Part shown: positions 55,383 to 64,000 of the stretch, piece by piece
Layout of the letters: every line of letters begins with the position of its first letter
Position numbering within the stretch: position 1 is the stretch's first letter
Assembly (NCBI RefSeq): GCF_900215725.1
Contig: NZ_LT962469.1
Location: 721,365 to 785,364 of the forward strand
Direction: 5' to 3'
Length of the DNA: 64,000 bases
Source of the DNA: Ezakiella peruensis
Lineage (GTDB): Bacteria > Bacillota > Clostridia > Tissierellales > Peptoniphilaceae
Notes under the pieces: generated by a model
Seen by the model: the letters and a program-made list of their open reading frames with translations, nothing else
Database searches by the model: none
What the model was told of the DNA's origin: nothing
Position numbers and translations under genes: made by a program

Positions 55383-57540
55383 TTTTACTCCTGTCTCTGG
55401 TATATCTTTGTCTTCTGTGTTGTTGGCCTTCAGGTTTATCTTGACTTTCGTCACTATCTGAATCCTTTAATAAAACCTTCCTCGAAAGATCAATTTTACC
55501 ATCATTATCAATGCCTATTACCTTAACTGTAACTTTATCACCAGTCTTAAGGACATCCTCAACTTCATTAATTCTCTTGTTATCAATTTGCGAAATGTGT
55601 AGTAGGCCTTCCTTGCCATTTAAGACATCAACAAATGCGCCAAACTTCATAATTTTGGTTACTGTGCCTTCGTAAACTTCACCAACTTCTACATCTTTAA
55701 TTATGTTTTCAATAATGGATTTTGCTTTTTCTCCCATTTCGGAATCAACACTAGCAATTATTACTGATCCATCATCTTCAATATCAATCTTTACACCAGT
55801 TTCGGCGATAATTTGATTGATAACTTTTCCACCAGGCCCAATAACTTCTCTAATCTTGTCAGGATGAATTGACATTTGAATAAGCCTTGGAGCGTATTTT
55901 GAAATTTCCTTACGAGGTTCTGCAATTGCTCCATGAATTACATCAAGAATTTGCATTCTTGCAACTTTAGCTTGTGCAAGAGCCTTTTCTAATACAGATC
56001 TATCTATACCTGATATTTTAATATCCATTTGAAGAGCGGTAATACCATCACGAGTTCCTGCAACTTTGAAGTCCATATCTCCTAAGTGGTCTTCTAATCC
56101 TTGGATATCAGTTAAAATAACTTTTTTACCGTCATCTCCTGAAATAAGTCCCATAGCAATACCAGCAACAGGTTTTTTAATTGGAACACCTGCATCCATA
56201 AGAGCAAGTGTTGAACCGCAAATACTAGCTTGTGAGCTCGATCCATTTGAACTCAATACTTCAGATACAACTCTAATTGTGTATGGGAATTCTTCTTCTG
56301 AAGGAAGCACAGGGATTAAAGCCCTTTCTGCTAATGCACCATGGCCAATTTCCCTTCTGCCAGGAGATCTTAATGGTCTGGTATCCCCAACGCTATATGG
56401 TGGGAAGTTATAGTGGTGAATATACTTTTTCTCATATTCATCAAGCATTCCATCAATTACTTGAGCATCATCACTTACACCAAGTGTTGCTACACTTAGT
56501 ACCTGTGTTTGTCCACGCTTAAATAAGCCTGAACCGTGTGTTCTAGGAAGGATTCCTACTTCAGCACTCAGCGGTCTAATTTCATCAAATGCTCTTAAAT
56601 CAGGGCGTATTCCATCTACTAAAATTTGACGACGTACTTCATTGTATTGTAATTGATCAATTGCAGCGCTTATGCTAGCCCTATCATCTGGAAATTCTTC
56701 AGACATTTCATCTTTAATTTTATCGATTAATTCTGATGATTGTTTGAGTCTTTCCATTTTGTCTGGATAATTCATAGCTTTAATCATAGCTTCTCTATAA
56801 TTTGAATTTATTTTTTCTTCTACTTCTTTTTTAACTTCGAATACAGTATATTCTTGTTTTTCCTTGCCAACTTCTTTAGCAATCTCTGAAATAAATTCAG
56901 TAATTTTTTTGATCTCGTCATGAGCTTTTAAAATTGCTTCAAGCACTACATCTTCACTAAGCTCATTAGAACCAGATTCAACCATCATAATAGCTTCATG
57001 AGTTCCTGCAACAGTTAAATTTAAATCAGACTTTTCCAATTCATCAGCTGATGGATTTACAACATATTCATTATTGATGTATCCCATTTGAACTGCAGCA
57101 ATAGGTCCATTAAAAGGTATGTCAGATATGCTAAGTGCAATGCTAGATCCTATCATAGCAGCAACTTGGCTTGAACATGTTGGATCATTTGATAAAAGGC
57201 TTGCAATGATTTGAACATCATTTCTATATCCCTCTGGGAAAAGTGGTCTCAAAGGCCTATCAATTAATCTTGCAGTCAAAATAGCATGTTCACTAGGTCT
57301 ACCTTCACGCTTAATAAATCCTCCAGGGATTTTACCTGCAGCATAATATTTTTCTTCATAATCTACGCTTAGAGGGAAAAAGTCTATGCCCTCTCTTGGT
57401 GTTTTTGAGCTTGTAGCAGTTACAAGCAATACTGTATCTCCATATCTTACAAAACATGCACCATTTGCCTGCTCTGCATACTTTCCAATCGATACAGATA
57501 ATTCTCGACCCGCTAGGTCGGTTTTAAAAATTCTTTCCAT
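55375..57540 (-). CDS. pnp: Polyribonucleotide nucleotidyltransferase (PNPase)
   Basis: 721 aa from ATG 57540 (TAGGAGG upstream). Two RNase PH domains ([49 protein letters not shown]), KH domain ([20 protein letters not shown]) and S1 domain ([19 protein letters not shown]). Phosphorolytic 3'-5' RNA decay. A terminator from the upstream gene separates it from 57627-58178. Confidence 0.97.
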   Translation of the reverse strand: MERIFKTDLAGRELSVSIGKYAEQANGACFVRYGDTVLLVTATSSKTPREGIDFFPLSVDYEEKYYAAGKIPGGFIKREGRPSEHAILTARLIDRPLRPLFPEGYRNDVQIIASLLSNDPTCSSQVAAMIGSSIALSISDIPFNGPIAAVQMGYINNEYVVNPSADELEKSDLNLTVAGTHEAIMMVESGSNELSEDVVLEAILKAHDEIKKITEFISEIAKEVGKEKQEYTVFEVKKEVEEKINSNYREAMIKAMNYPDKMERLKQSSELIDKIKDEMSEEFPDDRASISAAIDQLQYNEVRRQILVDGIRPDLRAFDEIRPLSAEVGILPRTHGSGLFKRGQTQVLSVATLGVSDDAQVIDGMLDEYEKKYIHHYNFPPYSVGDTRPLRSPGRREIGHGALAERALIPVLPSEEEFPYTIRVVSEVLSSNGSSSQASICGSTLALMDAGVPIKKPVAGIAMGLISGDDGKKVILTDIQGLEDHLGDMDFKVAGTRDGITALQMDIKISGIDRSVLEKALAQAKVARMQILDVIHGAIAEPRKEISKYAPRLIQMSIHPDKIREVIGPGGKVINQIIAETGVKIDIEDDGSVIIASVDSEMGEKAKSIIENIIKDVEVGEVYEGTVTKIMKFGAFVDVLNGKEGLLHISQIDNKRINEVEDVLKTGDKVTVKVIGIDNDGKIDLSRKVLLKDSDSDESQDKPEGQQHRRQRYTRDRSKND

Positions 57541-57608
57541 CTTTCCTCCTATTTCTCTCATAATATTATAACATAAAGACGTATAAATTGCTAGATTTAT
57601 AAATAAAA

Positions 57609-57628
57609 AACGCCATATAAATGGCGTT
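57609..57628 (-). terminator. Rho-independent terminator after the 57.6-58.2 kb gene
   Basis: Stem AACGCCAT (57609-57616) with ATGGCGTT (57621-57628), followed leftward by a T run. It overlaps the stop codon of the hypothetical gene. Confidence 0.85.
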
Positions 57629-58178
57629 AATATCTTGTGTTAATATAATCGTCAATAAGCGATTTATATTTACCCTCTATAAAGCAATCATTCTCTTTTA
57701 AAATTGTTAAAAGCCAATCGGCCGTTGAATGAAAAATTGCTTCTTTATAATCATAAAAAACTATTTCGTATAGGACATTATTAAGTTTCTTGCTTTTGGA
57801 TTTTACATAGTATGAATCCACATTTTCATAATTAACAAGCTTTAACATCTTAGAAATAGTAATATTCTTTTTATGATATTGATCATTAGCTTTATTTCTA
57901 AAACTCATCGCAAGCTTTTGGTGCTTACCTCTTAACTCTATCTCGTAAGCATTTGCTGTATAATATTTGGCCATTATATTATAGTACTGATAATTAAATA
58001 TGCCCTTCTCCATCGAATCTAATTTTACAAAGGGTTTGGCTCCAATTCTATTTAAGTACTCTAAATTTGCATCCAAAAATTGAGATTTAGTTAAGTCGCC
58101 GCTTTCTAATTGTGCAATCAAAAAGGATCTGTTTTCAAAAAAACTTTCAAATAGACCCTTTTTATTTCTATATAGCAA
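57627..58178 (-). CDS. Conserved hypothetical protein (DUF6648-like)
   Basis: 183 aa, no signal peptide and no membrane segment. The sequence ([37 protein letters not shown], then a Tyr/Lys-rich second half) reminds me of a small clostridial family listed as DUF6648; this is from memory and not checked. No catalytic motif is visible. It lies 16 bp after the P-loop gene and ends at a terminator, so the two are probably one transcript. Confidence 0.7.
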   Translation of the reverse strand: MLYRNKKGLFESFFENRSFLIAQLESGDLTKSQFLDANLEYLNRIGAKPFVKLDSMEKGIFNYQYYNIMAKYYTANAYEIELRGKHQKLAMSFRNKANDQYHKKNITISKMLKLVNYENVDSYYVKSKSKKLNNVLYEIVFYDYKEAIFHSTADWLLTILKENDCFIEGKYKSLIDDYINTRY

Positions 58179-58194
58179 TTGTGTTCCTTTCTAA

Positions 58195-58614
58195 TTACTT
58201 AACCTCTTCTGAATTATCTTTTAATTCTTCTGGAATTTCGTTTAATTCAAAACCAAGGTTTAGATAGATCTTGCATTCAGATTTTTCAGCAATTCTATTT
58301 AATTCGTTGTAAAAATCTACAAGTTCTTCAGATTTTAAAGGAATTAATTTATATATACTATCTACATAAATTTTTTCCAAATCATAGTCCATTGCAAGCA
58401 TTCCGCTCAAGAATCCATAGAATCCTGCCAAATCTTTTACACCATAATCTCCTGCATTGATCAGTCTTACATTGTAATCGAGACTAAAGATGTGCTCATC
58501 ATCCACATCAATAAATGCAATATTTCCGTTACCTGACTTGTTGTCTTCATTTGCATTATCAATCAGCCATTTTGTTTTGCCTGATCCTTTTGCTCCTAAA
58601 ATAAACTTTACCAT
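58195..58614 (-). CDS. Small P-loop protein of unknown function
   Basis: 139 aa. An N-terminal Walker A GAKGSGKT (7-14) is followed by FIDVDDEHIF and a KIYVDSIYKL strand that could be Walker B, with no other domain. The mostly acidic sequence ends in a Glu-rich tail. GGAGG precedes the ATG. A nucleotide-binding role is likely from the motif alone; the function is not recognised. Confidence 0.72.
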   Translation of the reverse strand: MVKFILGAKGSGKTKWLIDNANEDNKSGNGNIAFIDVDDEHIFSLDYNVRLINAGDYGVKDLAGFYGFLSGMLAMDYDLEKIYVDSIYKLIPLKSEELVDFYNELNRIAEKSECKIYLNLGFELNEIPEELKDNSEEVK

Positions 58615-58660
58615 ACTAACCTCCTGTTCTTATTAAATAGCTACCCAAATATATCTTATA

Positions 58661-58975
58661 TTAATCAGTTAAAGATTCAAAGTAGTCGCAAGCCTTTTCA
58701 AATTCATCATCATCTTCAATAATTTCTAAGGTAAAGTTGTTGTCTTCACCTTCGATATATTTAAAAATAACAATATCTTCTCCAAGAGGACTATCTTCTT
58801 CTACTGCCAATAATGCGACATATTCATTGCCATCAATCTCAAATTGATCTATAACAGCAAAGTCTTCACTATCACCATTATCATAAGTTAGAGTAACTGT
58901 TTCATATTCTTGCATCTCTTCTTCGCAGCAGCAACCACCTTCACAGCCACATTCATGTTCATGTTTTTTATCCAT
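58661..58975 (-). CDS. DUF1292 family protein with Cys/His-rich N-terminus
   Basis: 104 aa. Residues about 22-95 match DUF1292 (YrzB-like: VTLTYDNGDSEDFAVIDQFEIDGNEYVALL). The extra N-terminus MDKKHEHECGCEGGCCCEEE has five Cys and two His, an arrangement that could bind a metal. AGGAGGAG precedes the ATG. Function unknown; small acidic cytoplasmic protein. Confidence 0.85.
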   Translation of the reverse strand: MDKKHEHECGCEGGCCCEEEMQEYETVTLTYDNGDSEDFAVIDQFEIDGNEYVALLAVEEDSPLGEDIVIFKYIEGEDNNFTLEIIEDDDEFEKACDYFESLTD

Positions 58976-59041
58976 AGTCTCCTCCTATTTGTAATATTAT
59001 TTTTATTATAACAGTAAAGTCTATAAAAATCTACTCTACTT

Positions 59042-60379
59042 TTATAAATTATCAAATTTTTGTTTGATTAAAGATTTTATCTCATCAACATCCCATATAT
59101 CAACAGCTTCAATAATTGAATTTTTAACTATATTATGAGTTTGTGCCAGAGATTTATCTGATATTAGCTTAATTGAGCTTGTAGCATTAAACCTATCAGC
59201 AATTAAACCCATAGTATATTTATTTATTTCAAATTTGTTTTTATCTGTAAGTTCAAAATTTGAGAACGCAATATTTATAACTTCACTGTACCTGTTTTTT
59301 AAGAAAACTAATAAGTTCGTTATAATTTGTTCAGAGCTACCCTCTTCAAGGTCAAAGAGTATTCTAAAAAATAAATTCCATGAAAAATCTATGTTAATTA
59401 TTTCAGAAAGTTTATTACCTATAGAACTGATAAAAGGATCTTGAAATTTTAAATCTACCGGAAATTCAATTTGTTTTTTTAGGTCAATATATTTTGAATC
59501 TAAAAACTTTAAACGATTTAGTATTCTTATAAACTCATTTATATATGCCTCATCCTTTTCAGGAATCTTCATAAATAGATAGTTAATAATGGTGTTGCTT
59601 GTTAGTTTAAAATCAACAGGAAAACCAAATTCATTTCTAACTTTTTGGTAGTATATATCATTTAAACCTTTAGATAGACTTGTTCTTATCTCCTTCATTA
59701 CATTTTCAGAAACATTGTTTGTAGGTTCATTTAAATGATTATAAAGCATCATAAGCTCTCTATCAATCATCTCTAAGTTTTCTTTGATTGAGCTCATGAT
59801 CTCTGATAAGAACATTTCTGTTCCTGAGTAATTGAAATTTTTATACAAAATCTTATGATCTATTTCACCCCAGAATAAGTTGACCAAACTTTTTATCTGT
59901 AGTTCAAAATTATATGATTTTCCTTCATACAAATACTTACCATCTATTTTATAAATTTGAAAGCCATTCTTTTGAAGTGCTGGCTGCTCTTCATCTAGAT
60001 TTAAGAAAATATTTTCATTTAGGTATGAAGAATAGAGTCCATTATCATTTTTAATTCTAAAAAGATTGGTGATCTCCCTGTATATTCTTTTTTCATCTCC
60101 AATGAACCTGCACTCAATTCTCACACCAATTAAATCCGATAGATTGTTCAAAAGATCCTCTGGGGAATTATACTGCATAAAGAGATTATTCCTTATTATT
60201 TTTTCCTTTAGGCTCGACTCCTCTTTAACCCTAGATTTAACATCCATAAAATGATCCTTTGTAGAGAAAGTATTTGTGAAAAATTCATCTATAAGTTTTT
60301 CCACAGATAGCAATTCATCAATATTTGAGTTTAATAAATCAATAGATTCATCAATAAATCTAAATAATTCTAGTTGCAT
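59042..60379 (-). CDS. RelA/SpoT-like synthetase-domain protein with altered G-loop
   Basis: 445 aa. Residues about 35-200 resemble the RelA/SpoT nucleotidyltransferase: VKSRVKEESSLKEKI (R50), SDLIGVRIECRF (D82 metal Asp) and NFELQIKSLVNLFWGEIDHKI (E159). The G-loop motif NGYQSxH aligns with NGFQIYK (residues 138-144), losing the Tyr and His that hold GDP. The remaining 240 residues have no domain I recognise. It may have reduced or different activity, or act as a regulatory relative. The start overlaps the parvulin stop (TAATG), so the two are translated together. Confidence 0.75.
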   Translation of the reverse strand: MQLELFRFIDESIDLLNSNIDELLSVEKLIDEFFTNTFSTKDHFMDVKSRVKEESSLKEKIIRNNLFMQYNSPEDLLNNLSDLIGVRIECRFIGDEKRIYREITNLFRIKNDNGLYSSYLNENIFLNLDEEQPALQKNGFQIYKIDGKYLYEGKSYNFELQIKSLVNLFWGEIDHKILYKNFNYSGTEMFLSEIMSSIKENLEMIDRELMMLYNHLNEPTNNVSENVMKEIRTSLSKGLNDIYYQKVRNEFGFPVDFKLTSNTIINYLFMKIPEKDEAYINEFIRILNRLKFLDSKYIDLKKQIEFPVDLKFQDPFISSIGNKLSEIINIDFSWNLFFRILFDLEEGSSEQIITNLLVFLKNRYSEVINIAFSNFELTDKNKFEINKYTMGLIADRFNATSSIKLISDKSLAQTHNIVKNSIIEAVDIWDVDEIKSLIKQKFDNL

Positions 60380-61131
60380 TATAATAAAATCTCTACTGGA
60401 TACTCCTCTTTTAATTCTTCAACCTTAGTTTGATAAGCATTTAATTGCTTTACGCGTTTTAATTCAACAATTATATTTTCTCTTGCTGTATCAAGGTCAG
60501 GTTTTTGAGTTGCATTAATCTTATTTAATTTGATTACATGAAAACCAAATTGAGTTTGAACAGGGCCTGCAACTTCGCCTTCTTTCATTTTAAATACTAC
60601 TTCATCAAACTCTGGAACCATTTGACCTTGGCAAAAATCTCCTAGATTGCCTCCCTTGTCTTTTGACGGACAAGTTGAATATTCCTTAGCTAATTCTTCA
60701 AAATTTTCACCTTTATCAATCTTTGCTTTGATATCTTTGGCTAGCTCTTCATCTTCAACCAAGATATGGCTAGCGTTTACAAAAGTCTTTTCCAGATCTT
60801 TTTTATGGGCTTCAAAATATTCTTTTATTTCTTCTTCCGTTGGCTCTGGAGCGCTAGTAATTATTTTTTGATAGGCATAGTTCTTTAGAAGATTTTCCTT
60901 TGTAGTTTTAAAAACTCTTTGGAATTCTTCATCATCTTCTAGATTTTCATCTTCAGCATAATGGAGCATCAATTCTTGATTAAGCATCTCTTTAAGAATT
61001 GTCTCAAAGCCATTTTCTTCATTCATAAAATGCCTTACAATATTAGGATCTAGGCTTGAAAGAAACCTTTGAAAGTCCTCATTAGTAAATTCCTTATTTC
61101 CTACCTTAGCTATCACTTTAATATCTGTCAT
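60379..61131 (-). CDS. Cytoplasmic parvulin-type peptidyl-prolyl isomerase
   Basis: 250 aa: a SurA/PrsA-like N-terminal helical region (about 1-105) and a parvulin domain (about 115-210: ASHILVEDEELAKDI, EFAKEYSTCPSKDKGGNLGDF-type core, VQTQFGFHVIKL). There is no signal peptide or lipobox, so unlike PrsA it stays in the cytoplasm. AGGAGGAA precedes the ATG, 9 bp after ileS. Confidence 0.9.
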   Translation of the reverse strand: MTDIKVIAKVGNKEFTNEDFQRFLSSLDPNIVRHFMNEENGFETILKEMLNQELMLHYAEDENLEDDEEFQRVFKTTKENLLKNYAYQKIITSAPEPTEEEIKEYFEAHKKDLEKTFVNASHILVEDEELAKDIKAKIDKGENFEELAKEYSTCPSKDKGGNLGDFCQGQMVPEFDEVVFKMKEGEVAGPVQTQFGFHVIKLNKINATQKPDLDTARENIIVELKRVKQLNAYQTKVEELKEEYPVEILL

Positions 61132-61140
61132 TATTTCCTC

Positions 61141-64000
61141 CTATTTACTTACTTCAATTTTGAATTTAACCATGTTATCGTTCATATCAACAGCTTTTAC
61201 ATCAAGTGACTCCCTATTTAACTCTACAGCAAGAGTTTCAGACATAATCTCTTCTGTATACTTGTCTAGAGCATTTGAGAAGTCGTCGTTTGCTTCGTAT
61301 TTGATTTCAATTCTATCACTTATATTTAAATCCAAGCGTTTTCTTTCTTGTTGGATTTTTGATATAAACTCTCTGGCATAGCCTTCGTCTATTAGATCAT
61401 CAGTTAAAACTGTATCCAAGAGTACATATACACCATTTTCAACTTGAACATCATAGCCTTCTCTTGCACTTACGCGAACATCAAGATAATCTTTGTTTAT
61501 AGTATAAGTTTGGCCATCTAAATCAATATCTAAATCCTTGTTTTCGATTTCTTCAATTAATTTAGCTTTATCAGATTTTTGCAAGTATTGTGCAAATTTA
61601 CCTACTGATTTTCCAAATATAGGTCCAGCGAGTTTAAAGTTAGGCTTAACCTCATAATTCATATAATCAGATACATTTGAAGAATAAATTATTTCTTTAA
61701 TATTTAATTCTTCTTTAATCAATGATTCGAGGTCGAAAACCTTATCCTTATATTTATTATCAACAATCATTGATGCTATTGGCTGTCTAACTTTGATGTT
61801 CTCTTTTTCACGACCAGCCCTTCCAAGGGAAACAATTGTTCTAACTAAATCGATTTTTGTTTCTAGTACTGTGTCGATTAGGTCTTTGTTAACTATTGGA
61901 TAATCTTCTAAGTGAACAGATTTACCATCAGTTAAATGTTGATAAAGTTCTTCAGCTATAAATGGGGTAAATGGTGCAATTAACTTAGAGATTGTTAAGA
62001 GAACTTCATATGTTGTTAAGAATGCTGAATCTTTGCTCTTTGAATCTTCTCCCCAGAAGCGTCTTCTAGATCTTCTGATGTACCAGTTAGATAAGTCTTC
62101 AACTACAAAATCAACTAGTGCCTTAGAAACTTTTGTAAGTTCAAAAATATCGATGTTTTCTTCAACCAAATCAATTAGAGAATTTAATCTAGAAATTATC
62201 CATTTATCCAACTCATCTCTTTCACTTATTGGAATGTTTAATTCATCTGGTTTAACATTTTCACTGTTTACATACAATGAGAAGAATGTATAAACGTTTC
62301 TTAAGCTCCTAATAAATTTAGATTCAACTTCTTTTAGGCCATCCTCATCATATTTTGTTGGCAGCCAAGGAACTGAAACATAAACGGCGTAGAATCTGGC
62401 AACGTCAGCTCCATATCTATCAAATATATCGAACGGATCAAGTGTGTTTCCCCTAGACTTACTCATTTTTTTGCCGTACTTATCGAGTACCAGATCATTT
62501 ACTAAAACAGATTTATATGGTGACTTTCCAGTCATATACGTCCCTATTGCGAGCAAGGAGTAAAACCATCCTCTAGTTTGGTCAATACCTTCACAAATAA
62601 AATCAGCTGGATAATGCTTAAAAAAGTCATCATCTTTATTAAAAGGATAATGTCTTTGGGCAAAAGGCATACTTCCACTATCAAACCAAACGTCAATAAC
62701 ATCTTTATATCTGGTCATCTTGCCGCCGCACTTACTGCACTTAATATGGCAATCGTCAACATAAGGTCTATGCAGGTCAATTGTCTCATCAATATTCTCT
62801 ATTGATTTTTCTACTAATTCTTTTCTGTTGCCAATACTGATAGTCTCACCGCAGTCTTCACATTTCCAAATTGGAAGTGGAGTACCCCAGTATCTGTTTC
62901 TAGATAAGGCCCAGTCATTTAGATTTTCTAGCCAGTTGCCGAATCTCTTCTCGCCAACAAATTCAGGATACCATTTAACATCGTTATTAGCTTCAATTAG
63001 CTTATCTTTAAACTTTGTAACCTCAATATACCAAGATGGCTTTGCATAGTAAATTAAAGGTGTATGACACCTCCAGCAGTGTGGATAATTGTGATCAACC
63101 TTTTGTTTTCTTAAGAGTCTACCCTCTTCTTTTAAATAATTTAATATTTCTGGATCGGCATCAAACACATTCATACCTCCCCATTTACCGACATTAAATT
63201 TACCCTCTTCATTTACAGGGTTGAAAACTGGCAAATTATATCTTCTACCTGTATTATAGTCATCTTCACCAAAAGCAGGCGCTGTATGAACTATACCAGT
63301 ACCGTCTGTTATTGTAACGTAATCAGCAAGAGTAATGTAAAAAGCCTTTTTATCAGCTTCAAGCATCGGAATTAACTGTTCATATTCAAGGCCTTCAAGC
63401 TCTGTGCCTTTTACAGTTTTAATTATTTCATAATCTTCTGTTATACCTTTAAGTACATCTGCAACTAAATCTTTGGCCATCCAATATAATTCATTGTTGT
63501 CATTATTTTTAAGAAGTACATAATCAACATCTGCATTAACGGTCAAGCTAACGTTTGAAGGTAATGTCCATGGTGTGGTAGTCCATGCTATAAAATACTC
63601 ATCTTTGTCTTTTCTCTTAAATTTCACATATGCAGTTGTTGTAGTAATATTTTCATAACCTTGAGCAACTTCGTGTGAAGCTAAACCAGTTCCGCACCTT
63701 GGGCAGTATGGTAAAATCTTATGTCCTTCGTATAAAAGTCCATCTTGAAACATTTTGTCAATGATATGCCAAACCGATTCAATATAATCGTTATGGAAAG
63801 TGACATAAGGATTGTCTAAGTCGATTTCATAACCCATTCTCTCGGTCATTTGTCTCCATAGAGATTCATATTGGAAAACAGAATCTTTACATTGTTCATT
63901 AAAGGCTTTGATTCCATAAGCTTCAATGTCTTTTTTATTGTGTAAGTCTAATTTCTTTTCAACTTCAATTTCTACAGGAAGACCGTGTGTGTCCCATCCA
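61141..64000 (-). CDS. ileS: Isoleucyl-tRNA synthetase, N-terminus cut by window edge
   Basis: About 953 residues visible. The frame stays open past the ATG at 63849 to the window end, where GWDTHGLPVEIEVEKKL marks the N-terminal part of the catalytic domain, so the true start is outside. Visible: CP1 editing domain, GCP-like and class I KMSKS loop (KKMSKSRGNTLDPFD), then the anticodon domain (NWYIRRSRRRFW). Length and the C-terminal extension fit the eukaryote-like IleS2 type, a class often less sensitive to mupirocin; that is from family knowledge. Confidence 0.95.
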   Translation of the reverse strand, partial: GWDTHGLPVEIEVEKKLDLHNKKDIEAYGIKAFNEQCKDSVFQYESLWRQMTERMGYEIDLDNPYVTFHNDYIESVWHIIDKMFQDGLLYEGHKILPYCPRCGTGLASHEVAQGYENITTTTAYVKFKRKDKDEYFIAWTTTPWTLPSNVSLTVNADVDYVLLKNNDNNELYWMAKDLVADVLKGITEDYEIIKTVKGTELEGLEYEQLIPMLEADKKAFYITLADYVTITDGTGIVHTAPAFGEDDYNTGRRYNLPVFNPVNEEGKFNVGKWGGMNVFDADPEILNYLKEEGRLLRKQKVDHNYPHCWRCHTPLIYYAKPSWYIEVTKFKDKLIEANNDVKWYPEFVGEKRFGNWLENLNDWALSRNRYWGTPLPIWKCEDCGETISIGNRKELVEKSIENIDETIDLHRPYVDDCHIKCSKCGGKMTRYKDVIDVWFDSGSMPFAQRHYPFNKDDDFFKHYPADFICEGIDQTRGWFYSLLAIGTYMTGKSPYKSVLVNDLVLDKYGKKMSKSRGNTLDPFDIFDRYGADVARFYAVYVSVPWLPTKYDEDGLKEVESKFIRSLRNVYTFFSLYVNSENVKPDELNIPISERDELDKWIISRLNSLIDLVEENIDIFELTKVSKALVDFVVEDLSNWYIRRSRRRFWGEDSKSKDSAFLTTYEVLLTISKLIAPFTPFIAEELYQHLTDGKSVHLEDYPIVNKDLIDTVLETKIDLVRTIVSLGRAGREKENIKVRQPIASMIVDNKYKDKVFDLESLIKEELNIKEIIYSSNVSDYMNYEVKPNFKLAGPIFGKSVGKFAQYLQKSDKAKLIEEIENKDLDIDLDGQTYTINKDYLDVRVSAREGYDVQVENGVYVLLDTVLTDDLIDEGYAREFISKIQQERKRLDLNISDRIEIKYEANDDFSNALDKYTEEIMSETLAVELNRESLDVKAVDMNDNMVKFKIEVSK

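Noticed and set aside
55383-55454. Upstream extension of dut beginning with GTG, giving a protein that starts with a duplicated MTKVKI word
   Set aside because: It would lie inside the pnp reading frame and lacks a ribosome binding site, while ATG 55382 has AGGAG. The repeated word is chance from the pnp codons.

Overview
This is an AT-rich chromosomal window from a low-GC Gram-positive anaerobe. The gene content (selenocysteine machinery, rubrerythrin and ferritin, CD1247-like protein, RNase Y, the miaB-mutS-mutL-miaA block, the scpA-scpB-rluB block, an aroH-cmk-plsC-ispH-S1 block) and the sequence style point to the Clostridia/Tissierellia, most likely the Peptoniphilaceae (Peptoniphilus/Anaerococcus/Finegoldia relatives). 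The family assignment is inference; no rRNA or tRNA gene was seen.

Layout, plus strand (1-40.5 kb): a selD(partial)-selA-selB operon runs into an orphan response regulator and a secreted LtaS-like/GDPD-like fusion protein. After a terminator come a P2-type Ca2+ ATPase and then, behind a second terminator with an unexplained RNA hairpin, a type IV pilus-like operon (9.5-15.8 kb) with an unknown first gene, four class III prepilins, a short prepilin peptidase, two PilN/PilO-like membrane proteins and a PilX-like protein, but no motor ATPase or platform protein. Next is a dense housekeeping series: efp, CD1247-like, Asp23, nusB, xseAB, ispA, recN, NUDIX, pdp, M50 protease, scpAB, rluB, RpiR regulator, lipoprotein, HI0933 flavoprotein, aroH, cmk, plsC, ispH, an S1-domain protein behind a structured leader, miaB, mutS, mutL, miaA and a methionine gamma-lyase family protein.

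At 40.5 kb the direction flips. A minus-strand tyrosine recombinase has a textbook promoter and a perfect palindrome in its leader. About 500 bp without a convincing gene follow, holding two identical tandem palindromes, and then rubrerythrin (+) faces ferritin (-). The rest is read leftward: ileS(partial), parvulin, RelA/SpoT-like protein, DUF1292 protein, P-loop protein, hypothetical, pnp, dut, uppP, ftsK, rimO, pgsA, cinA C-domain, recA, an Mre11-like nuclease, a Rad50-like ATPase split over three genes, and rny.

The parts most worth attention are: (1) the three-gene split Rad50 plus Mre11 module between recA and rny; (2) the response regulator with Glu in place of the phospho-acceptor Asp, translationally coupled to an LtaS-like domain that has lost its active site and is fused to a GDPD barrel; (3) the motorless pilus operon; (4) the structured leader before the S1 protein; (5) palindromic sites at 41.7, 42.1 and 43.4 kb; (6) a MutL without endonuclease motifs and a RelA/SpoT-like protein with an altered G-loop. 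Most genes overlap or abut, and several starts were moved inward because a Shine-Dalgarno motif marks the real start.
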